NCBI GenBank assembly: GCA_030636745.1
Contig: DAOVWH010000001.1
Location: 1-43,266, forward strand
DNA: 43,266 nt
Origin: UBA1672 sp023140905
Lineage (GTDB): Bacteria > Pseudomonadota > Alphaproteobacteria > Micavibrionales > Micavibrionaceae
Direction: 5' to 3'
Part shown: positions 7,137 through 15,922 of the stretch, one piece after another
Layout of the letters: each line of letters starts with the position of its first letter
How positions within the stretch are numbered: the first letter of the stretch is position 1
Program-made: the position numbers and the translations under genes
Notes under the pieces: generated by a model
The model's database searches: none
Seen by the model: only the letters and a program-made list of their open reading frames with translations
Told to the model about the DNA's origin: nothing

Positions 7137-9254
7137 CTAGCGGTTAGCCACCATATAAGATTGTGCGCCACTTTGACCGATAAAGGATGCATAGCGCGGA
7201 GATTGACCTTTAACCAGATGGGTTAAGCTAATGAGTTCTTCTCCGGCGCGTAAACGGTAAATCCAGTAATTTGACAAGACCTTTGCGACATAATCGCGTG
7301 TTTCTTCAATCGGCATTGTCTCAATGAATAATAACGGGTCAGAGAATGTAGAATCAGTTTTAGCAGATAAGGCTGATTTTTGTGCTATTTTGTTTGCTTC
7401 AAAGCGTTTGCGCCATTTCACCAGATTTCCCGGCCCTGCATTATAAGCAACCAGCAAAGAAATCATGTCCCCTTTTACAGCTTGGCCTTTTAGAAGATAG
7501 CTAAGATAATCCTGCCCAATCATCATATTAATTTCAGGGTCGTTTAAAGCCATTTTTCCAACGTTATAGCCATAACGGTTTTTCTGAGCCACATAGCGCG
7601 CAGTTCTTGGCATAATTTGCATCAGACCACGTGCTCCGCTATTGCTTTTTGCTTCGTGGTCAAACCGTGATTCCTGACGCATAACAGCATAAAGAAGAGA
7701 CGGATCAAGACTAAAACCATTTTGTGGTTCCCATGGCACATCAGGATAAAGAGCTGAATCGTAATATTCCCCTTTACCGGATGGGATCATATTTCCCAAA
7801 CGCAAAGCCAATCCCGGCAAACCAACATGCATCGCATAGCTTAGCGCGGCGCGGCGAAGATCGGGATGTTTATTATAATCGAGACGTAATAATTCCTCTT
7901 CTGCCAAGTCGTACTGATTTGCAGCAACAAGCAAGAAAGCACGGCGTCCAGACGATGTCATAGAGAGTGAGCTTTCATATGCGCTCGAAAATGCCGGATT
8001 TTTCCAGTTGAAATCGAAAGGTTTTCCTAGCATTTTTGTAGAGATTAAACCATAGAATGTCCGGGAATGCATAGAGGCTTTTTCCAGAGATACACGAACT
8101 TTGTCGTGGTTTCCGATGCGACTATATGAACGCGCTGCCCAATAATATCCTGCTGATGCCCGCCAGCCTGAAGCATAAGAAGATCCACCAACTTTTTCAA
8201 AATAAGGGGCTGCTGAAGCAAAATCCTGTTTTTCCCATAAAGACAAACCAACAATCCATGCCGCTAAAGGAACATAGCTCCCAGAACGTGTATTTGCTTC
8301 TTTAGCCAATGCAAGGGCTTGGGCGTTTTGCCCGCGATATAAAAATCCAGCCGCTATCTCCGCCTTGATATAATCTATTTCTACCTTATCCATATAAGCT
8401 AAGGCACTTTTAGCAGAATCCAAAGAAACTAGATATTCAAGAGCGTCCTGACTTTTTCCACGGCGCACTAATTTATATATTTTGCGCGTTAATGCGCGTG
8501 CTTGCTTCGCCTGATCGGCGGTACGGCGAATCTTTGAAACATATGTTCTCGGATAATAAATTTTAGGCTCTTTAATTTGCGCAAGAAGATGCCCTCTTCC
8601 CGGATTATTAATAGCATCCGGACGCCCGTTACGCTTTGCGTTTGCCAGTTTATATATATTATAAGCATTCGGATAATCAGAATAACTTGCCAGCCATGCT
8701 TTTAATTCATCAAAATTACTGACATAGGAAGGGTGCATATAACGTTGATAATAAACGTGTCCCATCAAACGTTTATCTTTAATTTTCTGTAGCAGTTTAT
8801 CAACCTGATCCCAATGCCCATGACGCTGAGCATTAAATATTTGCGCATAAAGCTTTGATTGGTGTGCTGAAAGTGGTTTATTGATGTTTGAATTAGTCTC
8901 AATAACGGCACGTCCATCTTTGATAACATCACCAGCAGCAGGTTCATATAATTTTATCGTGGATAAAAGATCCGTAAGCTTCATATATTCAGCTGGCTGG
9001 AATATCTTTCTTTTATGTGCAGATTGTGATTCTTGTCCGAAAGATGGCTTCATAGCCGGAACAGGAACACCATTGCACGCACGCGCACCTAAATGCACTA
9101 TATCAGCAGGAGCACTTAGTTCTAGAGACTTCAAAGGCTTCATAGCTGGAACAGGCGCAAAGACTGCAGCTTGTACCGGCAACAATATAACGCCTACAAA
9201 GGCCAAGCCCACGCATAAGCGCCAGCCGTATATTCCAAATTGTTTTATATTCAT
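7137..9254 (-). CDS. slt: Soluble lytic murein transglycosylase (SLT family)
   Basis: A 705-residue periplasmic lytic transglycosylase that would cleave the MurNAc-GlcNAc bond to give 1,6-anhydro ends. An N-terminal signal peptide (WRLCVGLAFVGVILLPVQA) comes first. A long alpha-helical, superhelical U-domain-like region follows, and then the C-terminal SLT domain with the catalytic Glu in AVMRQESRF (about residue 527), ARGLMQIMPRTA and LVAYNAGPGN. The ATG at 9254 has AGGTG seven bases upstream; an in-frame GTG at 9263 overlaps it. Just after the signal peptide the string PVPAMKP occurs twice about 30 residues apart, which is unusual. It ends 12 bases from hisN on the opposite strand (convergent). 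Confidence 0.92.
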   Translation of the reverse strand: MNIKQFGIYGWRLCVGLAFVGVILLPVQAAVFAPVPAMKPLKSLELSAPADIVHLGARACNGVPVPAMKPSFGQESQSAHKRKIFQPAEYMKLTDLLSTIKLYEPAAGDVIKDGRAVIETNSNINKPLSAHQSKLYAQIFNAQRHGHWDQVDKLLQKIKDKRLMGHVYYQRYMHPSYVSNFDELKAWLASYSDYPNAYNIYKLANAKRNGRPDAINNPGRGHLLAQIKEPKIYYPRTYVSKIRRTADQAKQARALTRKIYKLVRRGKSQDALEYLVSLDSAKSALAYMDKVEIDYIKAEIAAGFLYRGQNAQALALAKEANTRSGSYVPLAAWIVGLSLWEKQDFASAAPYFEKVGGSSYASGWRASAGYYWAARSYSRIGNHDKVRVSLEKASMHSRTFYGLISTKMLGKPFDFNWKNPAFSSAYESSLSMTSSGRRAFLLVAANQYDLAEEELLRLDYNKHPDLRRAALSYAMHVGLPGLALRLGNMIPSGKGEYYDSALYPDVPWEPQNGFSLDPSLLYAVMRQESRFDHEAKSNSGARGLMQIMPRTARYVAQKNRYGYNVGKMALNDPEINMMIGQDYLSYLLKGQAVKGDMISLLVAYNAGPGNLVKWRKRFEANKIAQKSALSAKTDSTFSDPLLFIETMPIEETRDYVAKVLSNYWIYRLRAGEELISLTHLVKGQSPRYASFIGQSGAQSYMVANR

Positions 9255-9380
9255 TATGGGCACCTAAATACAGAAATTTTGGTACCTTGTCCAGCTTTTT
9301 ATTGATTATGAAAAATAGCATGTGGCGTTTGCTTGATTGTTTCTTGTATTATATGTAATAAAATATGGCATTAATACCTA

Positions 9381-10298
9381 TCATTCCAAAAGGTTAGCCC
9401 GTCGATAGCTTTCAAACATTAGCATATCTGCCCATACGAGTTTTTTCTGTGCGGGCGTGCGTAACAAATATGATGGGTGATATGTCGCAATTGTCGGAAT
9501 AGCCGCAGATAGCCCCCTTAATTCACGTGTTTGGGGAACATAATCGTGCCAGGAATTTCGCAAACGAGAAATGCTTTGCTCTTGCCCAAGAAGGGCTTTA
9601 GCTGCCACACCGCCGCAGAGAATAAGAACTTCGGGGTTTACAAGCTGAATATGACGCTCAATAAAAGGCAGACTAACTTCTATCTCTGCCGGAGATGGTG
9701 TGCGGTTTCCAGGAGGTCGCCAATTTAGAATATTGGATATATATATCGATTTTTGTGGATCATCCTGCATACGATCCAAACCAATACAAGCCAATATTTT
9801 ATCAAGCAATTTACCACTTACACCGACAAAAGGCGTTCCTGAGCGATCTTCATCAGCTCCGGGCGCTTCACTAACCAGCATAATTTGAGCTTTTGGATTC
9901 CCTACAGCAAAAACCAGATTGCTGGCTGTTTTCTTAAGAGCAATTCCATCAAATTCTGCAACAGCCTGACGCAACTCTTCAAGCGTTGATGCTTGTTGTG
10001 CCAAACGCAACGATTCTTCATATGCATCTGACTTTCCCAAGAAAGTCTGTATAGAAGGCGTGATTGGTGCTCTTTCTTCGTAACGTGGCTTCTCTACTAC
10101 ATTTTGCTGGTAATGATCCCTCATCCCCGATTGTTTGGAAGCATTATCATATAAAGGTCGTTCTTGGTGTTTTATAGGCTCAGGAACAATATCGGGCAAG
10201 AATCTGTTAACAACCTCATCAAGAATGCAAACATCAGCACCTTGATCCGAGTACCACTGCAAAGCGGTCATAATTTGCTTATGTGTTGATGCCTCCAT
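9381..10298 (-). CDS. Uracil-DNA glycosylase, family 4-like (no Fe-S cysteines)
   Basis: A 305-residue protein. The C-terminal 200 residues form a UDG fold with motif A SEAPGADEDRSGTPFVG, the NWRPPGNRTPSPAE segment and motif B HPSYLLRTP, as in family 4 enzymes that excise uracil from DNA. Classical family 4 enzymes bind a 4Fe-4S cluster through four cysteines. Here the expected positions read DGIALKKTA, NWRPP and EVSLPF, and only three cysteines occur in the protein, none in those places. About 95 N-terminal residues are low-complexity and lack a recognisable domain. A similar cysteine-poor branch may exist in alphaproteobacteria. It is divergent from the TPR gene. Confidence 0.82.
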   Translation of the reverse strand: MEASTHKQIMTALQWYSDQGADVCILDEVVNRFLPDIVPEPIKHQERPLYDNASKQSGMRDHYQQNVVEKPRYEERAPITPSIQTFLGKSDAYEESLRLAQQASTLEELRQAVAEFDGIALKKTASNLVFAVGNPKAQIMLVSEAPGADEDRSGTPFVGVSGKLLDKILACIGLDRMQDDPQKSIYISNILNWRPPGNRTPSPAEIEVSLPFIERHIQLVNPEVLILCGGVAAKALLGQEQSISRLRNSWHDYVPQTRELRGLSAAIPTIATYHPSYLLRTPAQKKLVWADMLMFESYRRANLLE

Positions 10299-10541
10299 AA
10301 ATATAAATGCCTTTAGGTGAAGATTCTTTATGAAGCTTTAGCCTATGTAACAGGCTAATGCTTGTCAATCTGACTTGATTTTTATTTTAAAGAAAATCGA
10401 TAATCTCCACAGCCAAAAGAATATTATATAATTTTTTTGATAAAACCATTACAATAAATCGTATAATTATACTTAAGGGAATCGTTTAGATACCATTATA
10501 AACACTTTGATAAATACCCGAATAAGTTTGGATATAGCCGT

Positions 10542-12329
10542 ATGATGACACGCTTTTTTATACTTGTAGCCACTTGTGTAACCAGTCTATCACTGTATGT
10601 GATGCCTGTTTTTGCCGGTGCTTCTAATAAATCGCACCAGCAAATAGCAAAGGCAGATAGCATTGCTGCCAATGTAACGCCGCAAGAAGAAGGTAAACAA
10701 AAAGCAACGAGAGCACAGATTAAGCAGCTTATGGCTGGTTATTATCTGGCAAGTCGTTTTGCACAATCAAAGCATGATTGGAGTAATGCCAGCAATTTTA
10801 TCCAACCGCTTTTTTCATCAGAGCTTTCTCAGGAAGAAATAACCCAGCGTGCCATGGTTATTGCAATGGGCGCGGGGCAATCTAATCGCGCTATTGAGTT
10901 GGCACATAAAATGAGGGAAATAACCCCCAGTATTTCAAACACTATTGCTGACACGTTTTTGATTGTTGAAGCTTTTAAACAAAAAGACTATGAAAAAGCC
11001 CGGAAAATTTTTGGTGGCATGAGTCCTGATGCGACAAGTACCTTTATTGGTCCGTTTATCGAAGGATGGATTGGCGCAGCACAAAACCGGATTAATGTCA
11101 AAAATCTACGACAAAATACAGTGCAGCTTTATCATGGCATTTTGATTTCCGATTTTCTTGACGATCATACAGATGTTGAACAAATGATCGAAAAAGCAAT
11201 GAAGATCGAAGATATTACTTTACAGGAAATGGAGCGTATTGCCGATTTATACGCCCATGTAGGGCTTAAAGATAAAGCATTGAAGCTTTATGATACGGTG
11301 CTGGAGAATTTTCCTGATAATGACGCTGTTAAAGAAAAAACAAAGAGCTTGAAAAATGGTACTTTAGAACCGTTATTTGAGAAAATTAAAACGCCACAAG
11401 AAGGGCTGGCTTTAGCTTTTTATGATATTTCCCGCATTTTATTTAACGAACAAAACAACGAAAGCTCACGCGTTTTTGCTTATTTAGCTAAATATCTTTC
11501 ACCAACTTTATCACAACCTAATTTCCTGCTGGCTGAAATTAATGTGCAATATGAACAATATGATAAAGCAATAGCACTTTATTCCGACGTGTTAAAAAGT
11601 GATGAGAATTATATGTCTGCACAATATGAAATCGTTGATATATATGACCTGACAGGACAATATGATAGTGCATTAGATATCTTGAATGATATGGCTAAAA
11701 AAGAAAAAAATCCTGATACGCTTATCAGGCTAGGAGATCTATATCGTCATCAGAGTAAATATAAAAAAGCACTGAATTTATATAATCGCGCTATTGATGA
11801 AATAGATGGAACAGTACCGGAAAATTACTGGCATGTTTATTATGTGCGGGGCATAGCTTATGAACAGCTCAACGATTGGGATAAAGCCGAGAAAGATTTG
11901 AAGACGGCCCTAAAATACCAACCCGATCACCCTTATGTTCTAAACTATCTAGGATATTCATGGGCAGATAAAGGAATCAATCTGGATAAGGCCACAGAAA
12001 TGATTCAACGCGCTGTAGATGCACGCCCCACTGATGGCTACATTACAGATTCTTTGGGATGGGTTATGTATCGTAATTCTGATTATACGAATGCTGTAAC
12101 GACGTTGGAACGCGCTGTAGAGCTTCTCCCTTACGATCCAACAATTAATAACCATCTAGGTGATGCTTATTGGAAAGTCGGCAGAAAACTGGAAGCTCGC
12201 TTTCAATGGGAACGTGCTAAAAATCACTCTAAAGATGAGACGCAAATTGAAGCAATCTCTGAAAAGCTATCTTTGGGTTTGAGTAACAAACATGATAAAG
12301 ATACAGCACATAGAATTATTGCACATTAA
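10542..12329 (+). CDS. Periplasmic TPR-repeat protein
   Basis: A 595-residue protein with a signal peptide (FILVATCVTSLSLYVMPVFAG) followed almost entirely by tetratricopeptide-type helix pairs. The clearest repeats are in the second half, for example YRHQSKYKKALNLYNRAI, YEQLNDWDKAEKDLKTAL and YRNSDYTNAVTTLERAV. TPR arrays bind other proteins, so a scaffold or assembly role in the envelope is likely, but the partner is unknown. Two adjacent ATG codons (10542, 10545) could start it. Its stop lies 47 bases before ispE on the same strand, so the pair may be co-transcribed; I recall the same pairing in other alphaproteobacteria. Confidence 0.88.
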   Translation: MMTRFFILVATCVTSLSLYVMPVFAGASNKSHQQIAKADSIAANVTPQEEGKQKATRAQIKQLMAGYYLASRFAQSKHDWSNASNFIQPLFSSELSQEEITQRAMVIAMGAGQSNRAIELAHKMREITPSISNTIADTFLIVEAFKQKDYEKARKIFGGMSPDATSTFIGPFIEGWIGAAQNRINVKNLRQNTVQLYHGILISDFLDDHTDVEQMIEKAMKIEDITLQEMERIADLYAHVGLKDKALKLYDTVLENFPDNDAVKEKTKSLKNGTLEPLFEKIKTPQEGLALAFYDISRILFNEQNNESSRVFAYLAKYLSPTLSQPNFLLAEINVQYEQYDKAIALYSDVLKSDENYMSAQYEIVDIYDLTGQYDSALDILNDMAKKEKNPDTLIRLGDLYRHQSKYKKALNLYNRAIDEIDGTVPENYWHVYYVRGIAYEQLNDWDKAEKDLKTALKYQPDHPYVLNYLGYSWADKGINLDKATEMIQRAVDARPTDGYITDSLGWVMYRNSDYTNAVTTLERAVELLPYDPTINNHLGDAYWKVGRKLEARFQWERAKNHSKDETQIEAISEKLSLGLSNKHDKDTAHRIIAH

Positions 12330-12376
12330 GGCTTACCCTGTATGCTGTGAGTTGAGTTTTATGAATGGCTAATTGA

Positions 12377-13291
12377 ATGGTAGAAAAAAGAAACGTAACA
12401 GGTCAACACAATATATCTGTTTTTGCGCCTGCAAAGATTAATTTATTTTTGCATATAACAGGACGAAAAAGCGATGGATATCATTTACTTCAATCTTTAG
12501 TCGGCTTTGCTGATGTCGGCGATATAATAGAAATTGAACCTTCTGATAAATTTTTGTTTACTATAGAGGGTCCGTTTGCAAGTGCTTTGAAGTATAGTGG
12601 AGCAAATGGCAAGCATAATTTAGTTATCAAAGCTGCTCAAGGACTGGCAAACATTGCAAATAAAGAACTAAACGTTCATATACGTTTGACAAAAAATTTA
12701 CCTGTCGCTTCGGGAATTGGTGGAGGGTCTTCTGATGCTGCTGCAACTTTATGGGGCTTGCAGGAATATTGGAAATTGAGCCATGACACCCCCTATCTCT
12801 GGCCGCTTATGACAAAATTAGGTGCCGATGTTCCTGTATGTTTGCACTGTCAGGCGCATCTTGTTCAGGGCGTTGGAGATGAGCTGTTACCTGCACCTCT
12901 TATGCCGGAAGTGCCTATTATATTGGTAAATCCTTTGCGCACTTGCTCAACACCGGATGTCTTTCTACACAGCATTAACAAAACTTATAAAAACAATATG
13001 GCTATGCCTGCGGGATTTTCGTCTGTCTTTGAATTCGTTGCGTTTTTGCAGCGGCTTGATAATGACCTCTATGACGGGGCCATCTCTCTTTTACCGGAGA
13101 TTCGCAATGTTATGGCTGCACTAGAGACACAAAAGAATTGCTTGTTTGCGCAAATGAGTGGTTCTGGCGCAACATGTTACGGGGTTTTTGAAACTATGTC
13201 AGACGCAAAAAAAGCTGCTAAATCTATTGAAAAAGACAATCCTGATTGGTGGATACAAACAGCATGGCTAAATCGGCCAGAAAGATATTGA
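12377..13291 (+). CDS. ispE: 4-diphosphocytidyl-2-C-methyl-D-erythritol kinase
   Basis: A 304-residue GHMP-family kinase that phosphorylates CDP-methylerythritol in the non-mevalonate (MEP) isoprenoid pathway. The N-terminal substrate motif APAKINLFLHITGRKSDGYH and the ATP-binding glycine loop PVASGIGGGSSDAAATLWG are intact, and the C-terminal GHMP motif MSGSGATCYGVF is present. Length is normal. The ribosome site before the ATG is weak; no better in-frame start is seen. It is convergent with rluA. Confidence 0.95.
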   Translation: MVEKRNVTGQHNISVFAPAKINLFLHITGRKSDGYHLLQSLVGFADVGDIIEIEPSDKFLFTIEGPFASALKYSGANGKHNLVIKAAQGLANIANKELNVHIRLTKNLPVASGIGGGSSDAAATLWGLQEYWKLSHDTPYLWPLMTKLGADVPVCLHCQAHLVQGVGDELLPAPLMPEVPIILVNPLRTCSTPDVFLHSINKTYKNNMAMPAGFSSVFEFVAFLQRLDNDLYDGAISLLPEIRNVMAALETQKNCLFAQMSGSGATCYGVFETMSDAKKAAKSIEKDNPDWWIQTAWLNRPERY

Positions 13292-13340
13292 TCCAGATCG
13301 ATATTGATACTCAAAAAAATTCATTGGCAGACTTCTGTAC

Positions 13341-13360
13341 TATTCTTAAGTGAAGCTACT
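13341..13360 (+). repeat. Dispersed 20-bp repeat, copy A
   Basis: TATTCTTAAGTGAAGCTACT, in the convergent gap between ispE and rluA, four bases from the rluA stop. It matches the consensus TATTCTTAAGTGAARCTACT of five copies in the window. Confidence 0.75.
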
Positions 13361-13363
13361 TTA

Positions 13364-14110
13364 TCAAAAAGGGCATGGGGATTTAAACCACGTCTTTTCC
13401 CCATTTTTAGGGTGATAGATCATCAGCTTATGAGCATGGAGCAATAATCTTGATGAAGAAGCATAGGCTTTATCATGTGCGTAAAATTCATCGCCTAGAA
13501 TCGGATGATCTTGCTCCATCATGTGAACACGTAATTGATGAGAACGTCCAGTCTTGGGATATAATGCTATACGCGTAACTGGATATTCTTGCCCTTGAGT
13601 GTTAATACATTCACGCTTTAAAACTTCCCATCCGGTCTGAGCTGCCCGGCCTTGCTCATAATCTACCATTTGCAAAGGACGATTTGGCCAGTCACAAAGC
13701 AATGGTAAATCAACCTCGCCTTGATCTTCGTCTATATGTCCCCAAATTTTAGCGATATAGATTTTTTGTGTTTTACGACGTTCAAATTGTAATCCGATAT
13801 TTCGATGGCTTTGCGCGTTCATTGCCATAATAATAACGCCGGAAGTCGGTTCATCAAGACGGTGAACTATGCGCGCTTGTGGGTATTGTTCCTGAGCGCG
13901 GTTTTGCAGGCTATCTGCATGTTCAGGACGACGCCCTGGAACGCTTAAAAGCCCGCATGGTTTGTCTAAAACAAGAATATCCTCATCTTCATAAAGGACC
14001 TCCAAAGGCCCTTGCGGAGGATCATAAATAAATTTAGCTGGTGGTTTACGTGTAAAAGTCACAATATAATTCTGATTCAATTTCTTTACTTTATGGTGTT
14101 GATACAGCAT
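13364..14110 (-). CDS. rluA: RluA-type pseudouridine synthase
   Basis: A 248-residue enzyme that converts uridine to pseudouridine, in E. coli at position 746 of 23S rRNA and position 32 of several tRNAs. The catalytic Asp86 sits in RIVHRLDEPTSGV. Other segments match RluA specifically: DKPCGLLSVPGR, DLPLLCDWPNRPLQ, KTGRSHQLRVHM and HPILGDEFYA. No S4 domain is present, as expected for RluA rather than RluC or RluD. The HRLD(M) of most relatives is HRLDEP here. The N terminus is about 15 residues longer than E. coli RluA and the ribosome site is weak, so a later start is possible. Confidence 0.9.
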   Translation of the reverse strand: MLYQHHKVKKLNQNYIVTFTRKPPAKFIYDPPQGPLEVLYEDEDILVLDKPCGLLSVPGRRPEHADSLQNRAQEQYPQARIVHRLDEPTSGVIIMAMNAQSHRNIGLQFERRKTQKIYIAKIWGHIDEDQGEVDLPLLCDWPNRPLQMVDYEQGRAAQTGWEVLKRECINTQGQEYPVTRIALYPKTGRSHQLRVHMMEQDHPILGDEFYAHDKAYASSSRLLLHAHKLMIYHPKNGEKTWFKSPCPF

Positions 14111-14184
14111 AAATATGAGAGATTAAAGTAGTAATCCATATAAACTTGCTGCTACGAGACACAACATAACTTAATGATACAATC

Positions 14185-14946
14185 ATGATGAAATATATAA
14201 TAAATATCTCCGGCCTTGTTTTTTCTTTGTTATTGACTGCAAGCCTGATTAGTTTTCCTTGTTTGAAAAGTGCTCATGCCCAATATCATGGATATTATCC
14301 GGGACAACAAATTGCAGAAGAAAAAAACAAAACAACACCCATTATTCCACAGATTTTTTCTTCACAGGTTTCCAGTGTGCAACAAGCTAAAAAGATTGAT
14401 GTGCTATATAATACTTTATACGTATCTCTATGGAACTACGCTATGAGTGATGTTAATTATCAGAAGAAACTATATAATTTGATTTCTTCTGAACATTTCC
14501 AGACGACCCGCTACATGGCAGAATTTTCAGAAACCATGAATAATGCTATGGTTAACTTGAATGAAAATTATAAAAAACTACATAAAAATATTGATGCTGC
14601 AAACCGTGAATATCTCCATATAAAAGAAACCATTCGCCTGGCTGATTATGATGTTCTCGATAAATTGTGGTCGGAAAAAATTGCAGACTATGAACAAAGT
14701 GCTAACAATTACTTTAAAATGCAGCATGAGTTTTTAAATTCTTATCGTGCTCTGGTTGCCTTTATTATCAAACAAGGCGGCGGTTATTATTATGATACGT
14801 CTGAACGAAGCGTGAAATTCTTTAAATTCGGGGCTTATGAATATTTTGCAAAAGCACTCGATAAATTATACAAACTCACCTATGAGCAGAAAAAACTTCT
14901 CAAGCTTCATGTTCCAGCAACAGAAGACCTTTTATTGCTAGAGTGA
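14185..14946 (+). CDS. Exported helical protein of unknown function (paralogue 1)
   Basis: A 253-residue protein that I do not recognise. Two adjacent ATGs (14185, 14188) precede a clear signal peptide ending near SAHAQ (about residue 33). The mature part is predicted mainly helical and is rich in Lys, Glu, Asn and Tyr. A C-terminal stretch SYRALVAFIIKQGGGYYYDT aligns with AYDDLITFYYTHARRYYIDI of the next gene, suggesting the two are diverged duplicates. Only 42 bases, containing a dispersed repeat, separate them, so co-transcription is likely. Function unknown; an envelope location is inferred. Confidence 0.75.
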   Translation: MMKYIINISGLVFSLLLTASLISFPCLKSAHAQYHGYYPGQQIAEEKNKTTPIIPQIFSSQVSSVQQAKKIDVLYNTLYVSLWNYAMSDVNYQKKLYNLISSEHFQTTRYMAEFSETMNNAMVNLNENYKKLHKNIDAANREYLHIKETIRLADYDVLDKLWSEKIADYEQSANNYFKMQHEFLNSYRALVAFIIKQGGGYYYDTSERSVKFFKFGAYEYFAKALDKLYKLTYEQKKLLKLHVPATEDLLLLE

Positions 14947-14953
14947 TGTTTAT

Positions 14954-14973
14954 AGTAGTTTCACTTAAGAATA
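14954..14973 (-). repeat. Dispersed 20-bp repeat, copy B
   Basis: Reverse complement reads TATTCTTAAGTGAAACTACT. It starts eight bases after the stop codon of the upstream gene. Confidence 0.75.
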
Positions 14974-14988
14974 ATAGCATAAAGAAAA

Positions 14989-15690
14989 ATGGCAAAATCA
15001 GGAAAGAAGCAAAAGACGTTCTTTTGGGCAGGGTTGGCTCTGTGTTTATTTTTGGCTGCTATTGGTAACGTGTTACACAAAGATAGAACGAAGCACGAAG
15101 CTGCTATTGCTACACATGAAACAACCTTGCTTACAAAACAAAAAGAGCGGAAAGAACATAAATCTGAGATACAGGCTTTATTTGATGCTTACTTAAATAA
15201 TTTCACAAGTGAACTGGTTCACAAAGCTAATCTCTATAAGAAATCGCGCTTGTTATTAAAAAAGATAACCATTCCTATTCATTACAAAACTGTGGCTTTT
15301 TCTAAACAAAATTATACCTTGTTTAAGGAAGATTTGGCGCCTACTTTACGTGCTCAAGGAGAAGATATCGTAAATCTTTTTGGGCATTACTCGGATAAAA
15401 TTCGTAACGACCTGAAAGATAATGACAGTGAATTACAGCAAATTTTCCTGAAACAATGGAATGATATGACTATTAAACAATTAGATCATTACATTACGTT
15501 TTTTATGCGTGAAGAAAAGTTAATTCAGGCTTATGATGATCTTATTACGTTTTATTACACACATGCTCGGCGCTATTACATAGATATAGAAAAGAATAAG
15601 TTTGTTTTTTCTGATTCGAAGGATACAAACGAAGCCCTTATGCTGCTTAAACGTATCCAAAATATACAAAACGAACCTACGAATCTTTGA
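14989..15690 (+). CDS. Membrane-anchored helical protein of unknown function (paralogue 2)
   Basis: A 233-residue protein with one N-terminal hydrophobic segment (residues 11-27, FFWAGLALCLFLAAIGN). It lacks a clear signal cleavage site, so a membrane anchor is likely, followed by a Lys/Glu-rich coiled-coil-like region. The C-terminal part resembles the preceding gene (Y..L..F......YY.D pattern). No family recognised. The last 14 bases overlap the 3' end of the GIY-YIG gene on the other strand. Confidence 0.72.
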   Translation: MAKSGKKQKTFFWAGLALCLFLAAIGNVLHKDRTKHEAAIATHETTLLTKQKERKEHKSEIQALFDAYLNNFTSELVHKANLYKKSRLLLKKITIPIHYKTVAFSKQNYTLFKEDLAPTLRAQGEDIVNLFGHYSDKIRNDLKDNDSELQQIFLKQWNDMTIKQLDHYITFFMREEKLIQAYDDLITFYYTHARRYYIDIEKNKFVFSDSKDTNEALMLLKRIQNIQNEPTNL

Positions 15691-15922
15691 TTAGGTTTTC
15701 TTTTTGCTCTCTTGATAAAGATTTAATTTCAATCTCACGCATGGATGCACTAGAACGATCTTGTTGCTGCTCATGATAAACTAGTTTAACTGGCCTACGT
15801 CCTTTTGTATATTTAGCCCCTTTTCCAGTATTATGCTGCTCTATGCGGCGAGCAAGTGCGTTTGTAATTCCTGTATAATATGACCCGTCCTTACAGTGAA
15901 TAATATAAACATACCAGTCCAT
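15677..15922 (-). CDS. GIY-YIG domain protein (UPF0213/YhbQ-like)
   Basis: An 81-residue single-domain protein. The GIY-YIG core is visible as WYVYIIHCKDGSYYTGIT, followed by ARRIEQHNTGKGAKYTKGRRP with the conserved Arg and helix. Stand-alone members of this group are small nuclease-like proteins whose substrate is poorly known. Its ATG follows the PBP1A stop codon without any gap, so the two genes are probably translated from one mRNA. Confidence 0.9.
   Translation of the reverse strand: MDWYVYIIHCKDGSYYTGITNALARRIEQHNTGKGAKYTKGRRPVKLVYHEQQQDRSSASMREIEIKSLSREQKENLIKDS

Noticed and set aside
10437..10467. TTGATA and TATAAT before the TPR gene as promoter
   Set aside because: The 19-base spacer is too long for a confident call, although the -10 box is perfect.
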